Shown here one piece after another: positions 10,985 through 22,978 of a DNA stretch of 64,000 nucleotides. A program made the position numbers and the translations under genes. Each line of letters starts with the position of its first letter. Positions within the stretch are counted from its first letter, which is position 1. The DNA comes from Anodontia alba (taxonomy: Eukaryota > Mollusca > Bivalvia > Lucinida > Lucinidae): contig OZ024825.1 in the NCBI GenBank assembly GCA_964016985.1, positions 34,440,057 to 34,504,056 on the forward strand. Reading direction: 5' to 3'. Under the pieces are notes generated by a model. That model was not told where the DNA came from. It worked only from the letters and a program-made list of their open reading frames with translations, and ran no database searches.

Positions 10985-11351
10985 CAGTCGAACTTCGTTG
11001 GCTCGAACATCTTTGGGACTATGGAAATATGTTCGAGACATCAGTAGTTCGAGCCATTTAGGGTTTATCATAGCACCATGTCAGGAAGCAAATGGGAATT
11101 ATTTAGGGGAAAAATTGATCTTCTATACAAAAATGGTATGTTGAATGTACAGTTTAGAATCGCCTCGATGAGGCGTTTCTAATGACTACAAACAACATAC
11201 ATTTTCATGATAAAATCTAAAAATTTCCGTAAAATATTCCTTAATATTTGTTTTCTTGAGCGATCGGAAGGATTTCATATGGACTCAAATATGACAGTGA
11301 ATCATTCACAGAAAACGAGTAATCCGTTTTCGAGCCATTGAGGTTTTACTG
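10985..11351. mobile_element. pogo/Tigger-like MITE, CAGTCGAACTTC ends, TA duplication
   Basis: Ends cagtcgaacttcgttggctc and cgagccattgaggttttactg are imperfect inverted repeats flanked by TA on both sides. TIRs starting CAGTnnnnCTnnnT with TA target duplications are typical of pogo/Tigger-type elements, so that assignment rests on the ends only. The same family is at 57511-57868. No transposase is encoded. Confidence 0.7.
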
Positions 11352-11414
11352 TATAACGCAGAATTTTGAATGTGCTGTTGTGTTTCATCATTATAAGTTT
11401 CACGCCGTTTTATT

Positions 11415-11860
11415 CTCTGTGGTCAGGCTCATGGTGGTCCTGTTTATGGTTTTCTTCTTGTGTTCTTCCAGCTTCAGATTGCCATTTAGACCTTTGCTTT
11501 GTTTCATTACAGTGTTTTTGATTATATGTGTTTGGCTGTGATATTTCACAGACGAACTAGAAGACCTCTATCTTGACCGAATATATATTTGTAACTTCGA
11601 GCGGCATCCGAATTACGGGTAAGATTTCGCGCGAATAAAACTGGTTTAAGCGGCCCTCTCCCCTTCTACCAGTAGTTTTCCTATTGACCATTCGAAGGCA
11701 GTTCTTCTGTTGCAGTTCTTCTTTATTTGGCGTTTGTGTTGTCCTTATTGGTTAATCATCTCTCCTCCTTTTGGTTTCTCGTGAGGGCTGTGCTTCGTAA
11801 TTGTGTCTTTTCTGGGTATCTTCACTTATATTTTTGAGACGGCTGTTTTTTCCTGAGTAA
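11415..11860 (+). repeat. R2 repeat copy
   Basis: It contains ggtcctgtttatggttttc, ctttgctttgtttcattaca, a gaggacctctatct-like block, gcgcgaataaaactggttta, ggcagttcttctgttgcagt and gggctgtgcttcgtaattg in the same order as the copy at 60085-60500. It ends shortly before the P1 element at 11872. Confidence 0.7.
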
Positions 11861-11871
11861 CTTCACATATA

Positions 11872-12140
11872 CATCACGAAAACATACCTATATAATTTTG
11901 ACCCCCTTAAACCCCACTTTTATATCGGAAAACTGAGGTTTACAGGGGTATACATTATTTTTCTTATTTCTGCTCAAAACATAGATTGTCGGTTCTCGTT
12001 AGAACCGCCTCGGTTCTAACGAGTACCCACAATCTATGTTTTTAGCAGAAGTATGAAAAATATCAGTTTTTTTATCTGAAAATTTTCAGTTTTTGGAGGT
12101 GAAATTTTCTATATATTTGAATAGGCGTGTTTTCGTAATG
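11872..12140. mobile_element. P1 palindromic MITE
   Basis: Termini are catcacgaaaacatacctat and ataggcgtgttttcgtaatg. The central palindrome is built from tagattgt, a TACTCGTTAGAACCGCCTCG arm and its complement, though one arm is partly eroded. The left half carries ccccttaaaccccacttttat and its imperfect inverse. Confidence 0.85.
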
Positions 12141-12599
12141 AATTGGAAAAATGGTATCGAAGTTGATTGTTTTAAGCATCCAGTCAGACAACCACGTTTT
12201 CTTTTGAAAGGGGCACGCGTATTTATATGTTTTTTTTTTCTTCGACATATCTTTTTGTGATATATGCTGTACATGCAGTTAAATATGCGTTACGCTGCAG
12301 TGTCAAATGTCAATGTTTCACGATCTTAACTGCGTTACATTGAACTTGTGTAGACGCATAAACATTAACGTCGTTACTGAATCCTACTAATGTGCTGGTT
12401 TTCCAGTAAAAGCGCTACAGGAATTAAAAGAGAACGGTTAAATCTTAGCTGTTACTTCATTAATTTGATTATAATAATTTACTCCGATAGGCAGAGTGCA
12501 GCATTATATATCTTTCAGCTATTATATCTTCTCATTTTGCACTGCAGGAGTTTACGTTAACATGATTGAAAAATCATGCTGACTAGGAAGAATCTGTAA

Positions 12600-12965
12600 A
12601 ACTTAAAACATGTTTTCACTTCATAAAACGTTCAGAAATGACACGGTATTAATTATTGGATATATTATCTATGGGAAGTCTAGAATAAGTGCACATAATC
12701 TGTACATTGAATCTTGCAGATGAGGTAAATATAAAACTATCGTTAGATCAGAATGAAAATGTGAAATATATAAAAGAAATAAAAATGTACACTCTAGAGA
12801 AGTAAACACGTGTTTTCATTTTATATAATATTCAGAAATGAAGCGGTACTAATTATCGGATATATTATCAGTTAGAAGTCGAGAATAAGTGTACATAATC
12901 TGTACATTGAATCTTGCAGATGAGGTAAATATAAAACTATTGTTAGATCAGAATAAATATGTAAA
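12600..12965. repeat. Two-copy tandem duplication (about 205 bp)
   Basis: The block starting tgttttcacttcataaaacg is repeated as tgttttcattttatataata about 205 bp later. The 62-bp core from cataatctgtacattgaatc onward is almost identical in both. Nothing suggests a gene. Confidence 0.85.
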
Positions 12966-13689
12966 ATATGTCAGTCAAATAAAACGAACTCTGATTATCG
13001 ATTACTATCACAATGTATATTATACTTATAAAAAGAAATGAGACAATTTTTGAAAATGTGTAAACATGCAGTTTGATATGTTAAATGAATAGGCGATGCT
13101 AGAATCGAAAGATATCAATGTACTATCCCTTTTGGTTTCTTTTGACATAGTGAAGGTTACTGTACGTTGTTTGTTTCTAACTATTTAGTCTTCGGCCGGT
13201 GTAGTGTGAGTTCCGTCGGACCTCGAGATTTGTCAGACTTCCGCTTAGAAGGTGGATATGTGCTACGGGACTCACGCTGCATGCATGGGAAGTGCGTGAA
13301 TATTTTGTCTTGATAATTATTGACTGTATATACCTTTCCAATATGGCCAGAAACATCTTAAACTCGACCATGTCATTCATAATTATTGACGTGTTTCTCC
13401 TGTCCCCGAAAAGGAAGTCATCTCTAACTATGACATACAGACACTCAACCCAATCATATTTTAATGTTAAAGGTTAAACCCGATTTCGTTTTCCCAATTC
13501 AATTCTAGCCAGTCTTCCAACATTGAAACCGATTAAGGAGGGAGCCTTTATTCAGTCTGAAGTCCGACTCACCATCATGCAATTAACACATTAAAGACTG
13601 ATTAAACTCTCCCACACTATATATTGGAAGAGTCCATTTTCGATTTTAGGTATGCCAGGCTATATTATATAGATATTCCTAAAAAACGG

Positions 13690-13805
13690 TTGAACTGTTT
13701 GCAGTCAGTGGAGACGCTGATCAGACGCCGCGTTCTGTGGCGTCTGATCTGGGTCTGCACTTTTGGCAGTCACCCATTTAGGGGTCTCTTGTCTTCAATG
13801 GGTTA
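13690..13805. repeat. Family F short hairpin repeat
   Basis: Inverted arms gatcagacgccgcgttctgt and ggcgtctgatctgggtctgc lie within tgtttgcagtcag-type flanks. Related copies lie at about 55710-55840, 56265-56390 and 56430-56560. Confidence 0.65.
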
Positions 13806-13984
13806 AAGAGGATAACCAAGTTATCGAGCATAAGTAGTTAGCAACCATGCATGCAGTTTGCGCAGAACGCTTGTTGTAACCAACGTACTAAATCTTTCCT
13901 GTCTTTTAAATCTCATTTCGTGACAATTAATGATGTTTAAGAATGTCAGTTTTTACGAAAATAAAAAAAAGTGAAAAGGATGAA

Positions 13985-14165
13985 AGAGCCGCAACGTCAG
14001 AAAACCTACTTCCTGTCATGTACTCACAGCCAAGATTCAGATGAACCTGCACGATCGCGCAGTCTGGTCAGAATCTTCACTGGGTGCATTTTGGATTGCA
14101 AAGGATGAGCAGGCTGAGTCTTCGCTGGGCGGAAATGTCCGAAGGTATGTTTTCTTACATTGCGA
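13985..14165. repeat. Family E hairpin repeat
   Basis: It holds agattcagatgaacctgcac and cagtctggtcagaatcttca arms plus the closing motif cgctgggcggaaatgtccg and aaggtatgttttct. These motifs recur at 37165-37390, 55935-56160 and 60940-61110. Confidence 0.6.
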
Positions 14166-14555
14166 CAAATATTTCGACTCTTTATCATTTTAATTTCTGA
14201 CATTTTTTGACCTGTAGAAAGGTGGTGCTCTTTTAATTAAAACTTCTATGGACCTTCGGAAAATCATTAACTCATCATATGATTACGATGAAAACTAAGT
14301 TGTTGTTTTTTTGTGTTTTTTTTTTTCAAACAAGAAACCTCTCTGAGACATCGGCTCCTTTCTTCCTGTATAACTTCGAAATCTAGCTTCTACAAAAATA
14401 TTTCTATTATCTGCTTTTTATGATTATTCAAAATAAATAATTTCCAGTATCATCAGATATCCTTTCAATACAAATTATGTATGCCTTGATAGTCCCAGAA
14501 AGTAAGCATACATCAAGTACTAGTGACTATTCTTTGTGTACGAGGATATTAAATA

Positions 14556-14875
14556 CAGTCGAGTCTCGTTATCTCGACTTCGCTTATCTCGAAAAACCGC
14601 GTATCTCAAAGTGAAATTCTGGTCCCTGTTTAAACATGGAAATCAAACAACAGGCAACAAAATATTGTGGAAAATGGAGAAATTGCAATTTCTCCTCTTT
14701 TGCACAATACTTTCAATATATCTCTATCTTCAGAAGTCAAATTACATATTTATTAGTTGAATGTTATTGTTCGATTTATTTTTTCCTCAGTTCTGCAAAT
14801 CTGATAATTCGAGGTAGGGATATCTCGAAGTATTTCAGAAAGTCCCTTGGACTTCGAGATAATGAGAGTCGACTG
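14556..14875. mobile_element. pogo/Tigger-like MITE, CAGTCGAGTCTCG ends, TA duplication
   Basis: Ends cagtcgagtctcgttatctc and gagataatgagagtcgactg form inverted repeats flanked by TA. Near the middle, gagaaattgcaatttctcct is self-complementary. The same family, with a better centre, is at 62724-63055. Confidence 0.8.
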
Positions 14876-14924
14876 TATTTCACAATATCATTATGACGTC
14901 GCATTTACGGCAGTGTAGCTGGGA

Positions 14925-15345
14925 TATGAGCCGGGGCAAAGCATTTCCTACAATAAAATTAAAAAAGATTGCCTTTGGAAACAAAGAACACACCACAGAT
15001 TAGAAAATGGAAGTCTAGGTTTTATTGTGACTCTTCATAAGTGGTAATAAAGTTTGCAACACTGCTTAGGCCCTCTAATGTATACATGAGAAGAACTCCA
15101 TTTTCAAATTTACTACAGTGGGCCCAATGATCCCAAAGGAAACGAAATCTAATCTGTACTATGGTGAAGTACGAGGAGACTGCATATGCGCTGAGCAAAG
15201 TCCTCGCTGTCCGCCTGAAGACGCTTTGGATTCTTTGCTACCCACACAGTGCCATACGGAGACTTACCAGACTGCGCGGATGCGAAGACTGATCTATCTT
15301 TGCTTCGCTTGTAGGAAATGCTGTGCCCTGGCTCATATATTTTTA
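14925..15345. repeat. Family E fragments, degenerate
   Basis: cagctgggatatgagccggg near 14920, and the segment 15180-15330 with tgcatatgcgctgagcaaag, gtccgcctgaagacgctttg and agactgcgcggatgcgaaga, resemble family E. An open frame at 15118-15393 crosses it but matches no protein I know and looks incidental. Confidence 0.45.
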
Positions 15346-15456
15346 GTCCTTTACATTATCAAGAATTTGATTTCAGATTTTGAATTACCGTAGTTTAAAT
15401 AGTTACCTCTGTTCAGAGAAATAAACATTAGATAAATAGAGTGCACTGATGTTTTT

Positions 15457-15765
15457 GTTTGTTTGTGTTGAGGTTTTACGGCCCAGTCAACCCAATGGGG
15501 TCATGTCGAGCGCGGTCAGTTTACCTAACCACACGTTTACTGGGCAGGCTTAGTCCTCTAAGCGGTTAACCAGTATTGTGCACATTCTTTCGCCAGAAAC
15601 TGACAACTGCCCTTCTTGAATCAGCGGGAGGGAGAGAATGACCGTAGAAAATATTTCATGATCAATCTCCACGAAAGAATGTTGCCGATCTCGGCGGGGG
15701 TTGAACCCGCGACCTCCTGGTCCCCAGTCGGACGGCGCATCCAACTGAGCCACCGAGGCCGGCTC
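15457..15765 (-). mobile_element. tRNA-derived SINE, complete, 14-bp target duplication
   Basis: On the minus strand it begins gccggcctcggtggctcagt (pol III A box tggctcagttgg) and carries the B box in gcgggttcaacccccgccg. A conserved body follows (gaaagaatgtgcacaatact, then gaccgcgctcgacatgaccc), and it ends in an aaaacctcaacacaaacaaa tail. The direct repeat gcactgatgttttt flanks it at 15443-15456 and 15766-15779. Bivalve tRNA SINEs such as RUDI have this layout; the exact name is not established here. Confidence 0.92.
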
Positions 15766-15805
15766 GCACTGATGTTTTTAAAGAGCTCGTGGATAATAGT
15801 CTTTA

Positions 15806-15912
15806 CCCAGTCAGCATTCTACGTAAATCTATATCGGGCCGTCATCGGCCCATCAGGGTAGCTGACGGGCCGATGACGGCCCGGTGTAGATTTACGTAGA
15901 ATGCTAGCTGGG
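15806..15912 (+). mobile_element. P2 hairpin MITE, copy 1
   Basis: A 107-bp near-perfect palindrome starts cccagtcagcattctacgta and ends tacgtagaatgctagctggg. The arms are about 50 bp, with ggtag at the centre. The arms themselves contain gggccgtcatcggccc. The asymmetry (agtcagc at left, gctagct at right) sets its orientation. It ends 43 nt before the acceptor of EGF exon B. Confidence 0.92.
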
Positions 15913-15955
15913 TAGTGTTTCTCCACAACGTTGAACGATTCTTTTCTTTTTTCAG

Positions 15956-16090
15956 ATTGTCTTCCCGGTTTCTACGGTATCGGCTGTCAACAAAATTGTA
16001 TCCATTGTTTTCATGGTCTGTGCCATAAGGTTACCGGTCAGTGTAGGTATGGTTGTGAGTTAGGTAGGAAAGGCATCAATTGTAGTGAAG
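15956..16090 (+). CDS. EGF-like cassette exon B of the EGF receptor gene
   Basis: The acceptor is cttttcttttttcag, ending at 15955; the donor is gtaggt at 16091. It is 135 bp and phase 1-1. It reads CLPGFYGIGCQQNCIHC, FHGLCHKVTGQCRYGC, ELGRKGINCSE: eight cysteines in the SREC/MEGF spacing, with the GFYGIGC and GRKGINC turns. The first codon is completed from exon A (Asp). Compared with exon A, loop 4-5 is short (FHGL). A P2 hairpin lies immediately upstream and could affect splicing (see findings). Confidence 0.9.
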
Positions 16091-17386
16091 GTAGGTCTTA
16101 TTTTGTCTATATAAATAATCACATAGCTGCACGCACAAAGTTACTGTTATCAATGCATTCGGCAATACTTAACCCAAAATAACGAAAAAAGGGTTCGATA
16201 GTAAACTGTAGTTCGACTGGGGTGTTTTAGGCTGGCACATATCCTCAATGCGGGTGATTCATATTTGAGTCATCATTTGTTGAAGGTTCTTATCATGACT
16301 GATAATATTGGGAGCTGCTAGTCACGAACATTTTACAATAGTAAATTTTACAATAATTTCGGCAGTAAATTACATTCTGGTGCCAGTGTAATCGGCTATT
16401 CTATTACAGGAACTTCTCCTTGTAAAACATACCCTGTTCCCTATACTTTATATAGTTAAACCACGGAAACAGGCATATAGTAGTCAATGCAGCAGGTAGG
16501 TTTTATCTGGAGGAGATGCTTTCGGTCAGAACTATTAATTTATGTCTCATAATAAGATTTTGAATGATTTTGGCCCTGTTTGGGACGATTTATTTACAAA
16601 TATGTATGCATACTTATGAATGTCACAGAGAAAATATCGTTGTGTTATTGATGTAAAATTAGTTTTACGTTGTTCTAGAATACATATTGCAAAATAGAAA
16701 CAGCTACTTTTCTTAATTCCTCTTGAAATTAACAAGTGCGATAATCCAATAAAGAATGGTGTCAGATAGAGGCTGCTTACGGTTTTGAGACAGTTGGCGC
16801 GGGGTGCATAATAAAAAAACAAAGACCTGCATCTTTTTAATTACTACACATTATAGGGGAGGATGCGCTTGAAGTTTACAACAATTTTAATTGGGAACAG
16901 AATGACGAAAACAGTTTGATGATTTCTTGGCCTAAGAAAGAATAAAACATATGAAACCCATACTTAAATAGACTAAACAATATCACAAACATTTAATAAT
17001 ATGTGAATTAATTATGGGCAAAGATGAAGACCGATGATTTCAGAGACTTGACTGGATCTTTAACCAGAAACCGATTAATAGTTGGAAAACATAATAACAT
17101 GTTGACAGAAAGGTTATTGCTTGTGCAAGACTTGACATCAGAAACATGAGTAACTATGTGCAAGGCTGCAGAGAGAACAAAAGAATATATGAATAGAATA
17201 GGAGTAAACTTGGAAATTCCCATCAATTAAAGTACTTCAAACTATCCACAGCATAAGACATTTTTTGCACATAACAAAACAAAGTGATCACCGAGTATCA
17301 ACATAATCTTTACAGCAGTATACCAAATGTAGCAGGCGAGGCAAAATTCATAAATTTCGCATTACAATGTTGTTTCAAGGAAGAGG

Positions 17387-17389
<3 letters not shown>

Positions 17390-17447
<58 letters not shown>
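17390..17447. repeat. (AC)n microsatellite
   Basis: An uninterrupted run of about 28 ca/ac dinucleotides. ORFs with strings of Val-Cys across it are artefacts. Confidence 0.97.
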
Positions 17448-17449
<2 letters not shown>

Positions 17450-17784
17450 ATAAAAAACTGTAATATCTGAATTTTCTGTTGACTCGATAGACATAGATCG
17501 TAAAAGTTGTACATATGAACTTCCCAGGAAAACTAATGAAAAAAAGCATTAACTACAAATTAGACACTGTGGGAGAAAAATATTCTACAAAGAACACCTA
17601 AAGTCACGGATAAGAATAAGATAAAGAAGTGGTAATAAAATGCAAATCAATGGCTGTACGTTGAACATTGTCTACGGAGACAAAACACTTACTGATCATT
17701 TGCTAGTTTCCGTAACTACTGCAATACAAAATGAAATGGCTCCAAATAATGATTGATAAAACCTGTACTTACAAATTCAGAGAA

Positions 17785-18087
17785 CCGGTCTCGGTGGCTC
17801 AGTCGGATGCGCGTCCGACTGGAGATCAGGAGGTCGCGGGTTCGATCCCCGCCGGGCCCGGCATCATTTTTTCGTGGAGATTGATTATGAAATATTTTCT
17901 AAAGTCATTCTCTCCCTTTACGCTGATTGAAGAAAGGCAGTTGTCAGTTTCTGGCACAAACACTGGTTAATCGCTTAGAGAACTAAGCCTGCCCAGGAAA
18001 AAGTGTGGTTAGGTAAATTGACCGCGCTGGACATGACCTCAATAGGTTGACTGGGCCGTCAAACCTGAACACAAACAAAAAACAAAC
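17785..18087 (+). mobile_element. tRNA-derived SINE
   Basis: The head ccggtctcggtggctcagtc has the A box and gcgggttcgatccccgccg the B box. The body and tail match the SINE at 15457, with the tail degenerating through acacaaacaaaaaacaaa. A near-repeat of the flank (cagagaac before, cagaggaac after) is a plausible target duplication. Confidence 0.88.
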
Positions 18088-19464
18088 CCAGAGGAACAGA
18101 GACTTTCTAAACTGGAAACAACTGACATAAAATGGTGAAGGTGATCACCACAATGAAGCAGATAAACTGTCAAACCACTTGTTACACTATGTAGAAAGGT
18201 GGCTTTCCAATTAAGACATGATCTGAAACAAGTGTTAGACGGAGTGAATGAACAAGAGATAATTACTGACGAACATGGACCGAAAGACCGGATAAAACCA
18301 ATCACTACAAAATTAAAGATAAATGGTGACAATCATGTGTGCTTTAGATCCCAGACCCCTAAATATAGCTATTAAGAGTTGGACGAACCTTACGCTGGAG
18401 GTTCCTTTCTACGGTGGTGGCTCAGCTGAATCCGTTCAATAGAGCTAAAATGATGCAAAGCAGGTGTGATCTGTAAGCAATATGCTCTCAACCGAGTATA
18501 TATCATCCGATAAGACTCGCCAAACACAGCAACCACAGACATAAGGCTGGAGTTACCATCCCAGTTTAGCGACCCCACCAGGCTGTTTCAGCCGCAATTA
18601 ACGTGGTCGCAAGATAGCTGCAGACGTCGAGACGACTACTGAAACGAACGTCAGCTGTTGAACGAAAAATACTAAACGAAAAGGCCGAACTCGTTAAGCT
18701 TCTTCAAAGATCATTATGTTCGTCATAATTTAGAAAAAAATCAAAATCATTAAGTAACTGTCATACCAGTACCAAAGCATTGATACCAGCACCAGAGTAC
18801 GTTATCAGCACCCAAATACTGATTAGTAAGTGTCAGCGGCATTGACTCAGTGGTTGTTAAAAACATAACAGTTCAAGGTAAGTGTGCTGGACGCAGGCAC
18901 GGTTATAATTGCTTCTCCAGTGCAAATATCACTTCAGTTAAGTGTATTTCAGGATGTGACATTAATTGAAATACTTGAAATACTAATTAATTTTTTTCCT
19001 GTAGGTTTCTTGATTGCGGGTTGATCGCCTCATTTAAGTATATGCCATGACGTGACATTTTTAATAATTATTAGTATATATCTGTGGGTTCCTTGATTGC
19101 GGGTTTCTATTTCTGAACCAACCATAATAGATGGCTCGTTTCAGACCTTACTCGTTTGTGGTCGTACTTCAATGATTCTACTAGTATTTTTCTTTTGCTC
19201 TGACTTTTAGTGTGTAGTAGAGCCCTCATAATGCTTCATTATAGTGTTGAGAGGTTAATTTATATGTTTTATATTTTGGTCCATTGATGAACGAACAGCT
19301 AAATGTAGTTGGAACGGTATAATGATAAAGGGACAGGGCTGAGCGCTTGTAAAACCAGGTTTAAGCTCCCCACGCCCCGTTACTGTTGACGGTTCCAAGG
19401 CGGTACATCTGTTGCAGTTTTGCTCTGTTGATTCGTGTCATTCAACTCTTATCCGGTGCCCAGG

Positions 19465-20010
19465 CCCCGAGGTTATAAAACGTTTATCAGGCTCAACTCA
19501 GCTGAGCATGAAATTTTCTTCGCTAATGAAAAATGCCAAGAAATACTTCATATTTATTAGCAGAGAAACTTTCAGGCTCAGCTATGTTTAACAGGAAAGA
19601 ATTTGCAATTGTTTGTAATTTGTGATGTATTAACAGGACGAATTTCATGTTCAGCTGAGTTGAGCATGAAAAAATTTTTATAACCTCAGGGCTTGGTATG
19701 TCACATGATTGTGACCCGCCCGGAATATCTCCATATTTATTATTTTACACTTACCGAACCTGGACCCGAAAACTTTTTTCATGCTCTACTCAGCTGAGCA
19801 TGAAATTTGTCCTGCTAATAAGTAATAAATAATTACTAACAATTGTGAATTCTTCCTTGCTAAACATAGCTAAACATGAAATTTTCTCTGCTACTAAACA
19901 TGTAAATGCCAACAATAATTTGAGTTTTCATATTAATTAGCAGAGAAAATTTCATGCTTAGTTGAGTTGAGCACGAACAAATTTTTATAACCTCGGGGCT
20001 AGGCTAAATT
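19465..20010. repeat. Pair of inverted-repeat elements around CAACTCAGCTGAGCATGAAA
   Basis: Two adjacent units, about 19469-19692 and 19760-20005, each begin with a ttataa/gaaaac boundary next to tcagctgagcatgaaatt and end with the inverse aatttcatgctcagctgagt-like block and ttttataacctc. The units are similar to each other, so this is a duplicated palindromic element or two insertions. Confidence 0.65.
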
Positions 20011-20184
20011 TTCCTGCGACATTTTAGAAGTGATTTCCTATAGCCAGTTCTTTTATAGCTCTCTAAATATAATTGATGAAAATGTTTGCATATTTGGATG
20101 ATATCATTTTGGAAATATTTGCCGCAGTGTAATCACGATAGAATCAATCACATATCGGCAGTGCGTGGAAAGATAACATCAGAA

Positions 20185-20350
20185 AAATACCCAGGAAATG
20201 CCACAATCACGCAGTACAGCCCTCCCGAGGCATCGAAGGAAGGAGAAATTAGGAACAAATAAGGACACCACAAACGCCATATATGAAATCACAGACGCAA
20301 AATAAAAGAACTTCAACAGAGAAACCGCCTTAGAACGGTCAGAACCACAC
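20185..20350 (-). repeat. R2 repeat copy (minus strand)
   Basis: acccaggaaatgccacaatc, cagccctcccgaggcatcga, acaaataaggacaccacaaa and ccgccttagaacggtcagaa occur in the order seen in other minus-strand R2 copies. Confidence 0.7.
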
Positions 20351-21149
20351 CCTTGTCTACCAACAGTTAACAGTATAATACTAACAGAAAGAAAACAGAA
20401 AGCAAAGTGGGCAGCCATTTAAGAAGATCACCACAATGCTAGCATCACAACATGAATTCAGTAAGCATCAGTACACAAAGTTGGCAGTCAGGTCGGTTAA
20501 ACCTTCTTACGTTGTACTGGTTACCAAAACTTTACAAAATACCATAGAATCATGTTTTCCCTTTGATGTCTCTGATGGGAGGTGTGGGATAATTGTATCG
20601 AATACTGATCATTCCTTTCTATTTTTCATAGCTCTAATAGATGGAATTATCATCCAGTAGAACTATTTACATGAGGGAATATCCGGTGACCGTCTGCTGT
20701 CCATCAGTCCGTTTTTGTTATTGCATCTATTCGGAGCTCATTGGGCGTATTTTCTTGAGCTTGTCAGGGATGTTCCCCTAAAGGTCTAGTTGTTGTGTGC
20801 CTATATGGAAAGCTTTGATTTTTCTCGTTATCGTATCTCCTCCCAAACTATTGGAGATTGTTTTGAAACATTAAATAGGTGTTCCCTGCATTGCCTAGTT
20901 ATATCTAAACGAAATTAGTTTCCGTCTGTTAAAAGTGAAAATCGCCCCTTGAGAAACAGTGTTGCAGACTCGCTATAGTATCTCATCTGGGCGATTGAGC
21001 GGATTTCTTTGAAGCTCAAGGGCTCTAGTTGTGTCTAAACGAAAATTATTCCGGTCGATCAACCAATTTTATAATATCATATATCCTACTGGATGAATAT
21101 TGTCAAACCTTGCAAACGCAATCCTCTCATGCTCTTGTAAGGTCTATTT

Positions 21150-21710
21150 TACTGGAGCAAGTTTTCATATTGTACCGTGTTTGGTATTAAATTGTATGTC
21201 TTGAAGAGAGCTTTAACAATAGGTTACTAAAATGATCTAGTACCTAGCCCAAACCATGCTGACATCGCCGACCTTACCCCAAAAGTGATTAGGGATCAAC
21301 ATTAAAACATAGCCATGTTTTGTTTGAAATCGAATTGATGAGCACTATGTCAATAGTAAACTTATGATGGATCTTACACACACACAGCCTCGATCCCAAC
21401 CACAAAAGTGGTCATTACTGGTCAGAACATAGCCAGATTTGGTATCAGTCAAAGCTTGTTGATGGGAACTTTAACAGTAAATAACTAAAATTGGTTGCAT
21501 ACACATTTAGCCCTGACCCAATTTAAAGCCACCAGTCCCACCATAGCCTCCAGCTATGACCCCACCCCATATGGGTCCATTAGGTGGGACCCTACAAGTA
21601 TAGCCATGTTTAGTGTTGAACCGAAGTTGTTGATGAGAGCTTTAACACAAAAGGACTTAAATAGGCCTCAGCCTCGATCAGCCCTACCCCTGCCCGCAGA
21701 ATGAATCATA
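21150..21710. repeat. Diverged tandem repeat, about 120-130 bp unit
   Basis: Motifs acatagccatgtttt / catagccagatttgg / tatagccatgtttag and gagctttaac / ggaactttaac / gagctttaac recur every 120-180 bp. Units are strongly diverged. Confidence 0.6.
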
Positions 21711-21784
21711 AGAATTCAGCCTTCAAAGAAAAGCTGCCGACTGGAATTTTGACACGTACTGACTAAATTTGATCTCATAAAACC

Positions 21785-21975
21785 CTCTGGGTAAATTTTT
21801 CAGCGGGCGACAATTTGAAATATTTTTCCAGAAAACAAGATTTGACGGCTCACGAAAATTGTCTCCAGTGGTGACAATTTACATGAAAATGTCAAATCCT
21901 GTTTTATGTGAAAATTAAAAAAAATACCATCAATTTGTCTCTGATGAGTTACCCTAGACAGTTGTAAAGGTTTTT
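21785..21975. mobile_element. P3 inverted-repeat element
   Basis: ctgggtaaatttttcagcgg and gcgacaatttgaaat are mirrored by aatttgtctctgatgagtta and ccctagac. The inner arms tccagaaaacaagatttgac / gtcaaatcctgttttatgtg match the copies at 47540-47650 and 53545-53720. Confidence 0.65.
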
Positions 21976-22821
21976 AAAAAAATGTAAGAGAAAAACAGGA
22001 AGTGCCATAATCACAAACCGCAGCCCTTCCCAGAAACCAATTAAATAATAAATTCTGTATTTTGCTGTCTATTACCTACCGCAATTATATCTCAAATTAC
22101 AATGATGACTTTCATTTTTAAATTAACTTCTAAATTTGTGCATTCCTCCTGCAGATTGAGTGGCCTTGAAAGAATAATGAACATAACTGAGTTTGTTCAG
22201 TACTCTTAAACCAGCCGCCTCTAGAATTGCGAGAGATTTTAGTAATATTTTCTTGAAATTTCTTTACAGAAAGAAGTTGAAAAGGATAGTGCTTTGCTCA
22301 TGTCCGTTGTTACGTTCGTCTGCTCATCATATACTTGTAGTGACTAAGGAACTGTTAAAACTATGATTCTAAAATTGAACATGTGGGTTGACCATTCAAA
22401 CTTTACGGACTCCTTATTTTTTTCCTTTCCACCAGACCCTCTGCCTATGTACAGAGTTATGGCCCTGTAAATAAACAGCCTTGTTAACATGATATCTGCA
22501 AAACTATTTCAGCTAGTGGGTTGATATTTGGTTCGGTAAGCCGTTATTAACCTGAATAACATTTTAGCCCAACTTGTAAAATGTTTTACTGAATTACGGC
22601 TCTTGTTTAATATTTGCATTATTCCAGTATTTGAATCAGTCAACACAGGAAAGAAATGTCATGTATGGGTAAATCATCAAAAAATTAGCATAGCCATATG
22701 GTTTTCTTTTCTATCAGACTTGTGCTTAAATAATTTAGATCCTTTGCTTAAAGCATTTAGACCCTTTGAAAAAAGATAAAATGTCGATTTGTTAACACGT
22801 TTACGGGAGAATTAGATCAAT

Positions 22822-22978
22822 CATCAAGAAAACATGCCTATATAATTTTGACCTCCTTAAACCCCGCTTTTATATAGTAAAACTGGGGTTTACAGGGGTA
22901 TATATTATTTTTCTTATTTCTGCTCAAAAACATAGATTGTGGGTACTCGTTAGAACTACCTCGGCGAGGCTTAGCAAA
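22822..22978. mobile_element. P1 MITE fragment (left half only)
   Basis: It starts catcaagaaaacatgcctat and reaches gtactcgttagaactacctc, then breaks at the central palindrome. The right half is missing. Confidence 0.85.

Larger units (their letters stand above)
5214..15955 (+). other. Intron between EGF exons A and B (10.7 kb)
   Basis: I see no further cysteine-rich exon here. The content is repeats: R1 copies at 5615-5945, 7645-8055 and 9271-9942; R2 copies at 8069-8240 and 11415-11860; a 22-bp tandem array; pogo-type and other MITEs; a P1; a SINE; and a P2 hairpin next to exon B. Stretches 5950-7600, 12143-12590 and 12970-13680 hold nothing I recognise beyond AT-rich sequence and short poly-A/T runs. 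Confidence 0.75.

Noticed and set aside
17731..17970. ORF through a tRNA-like sequence, and the sequence itself as a tRNA gene
   Set aside because: A and B boxes are present, but the sequence continues into a shared 300-bp body and tail found at four other places, so it is a SINE and not a functional tRNA gene.
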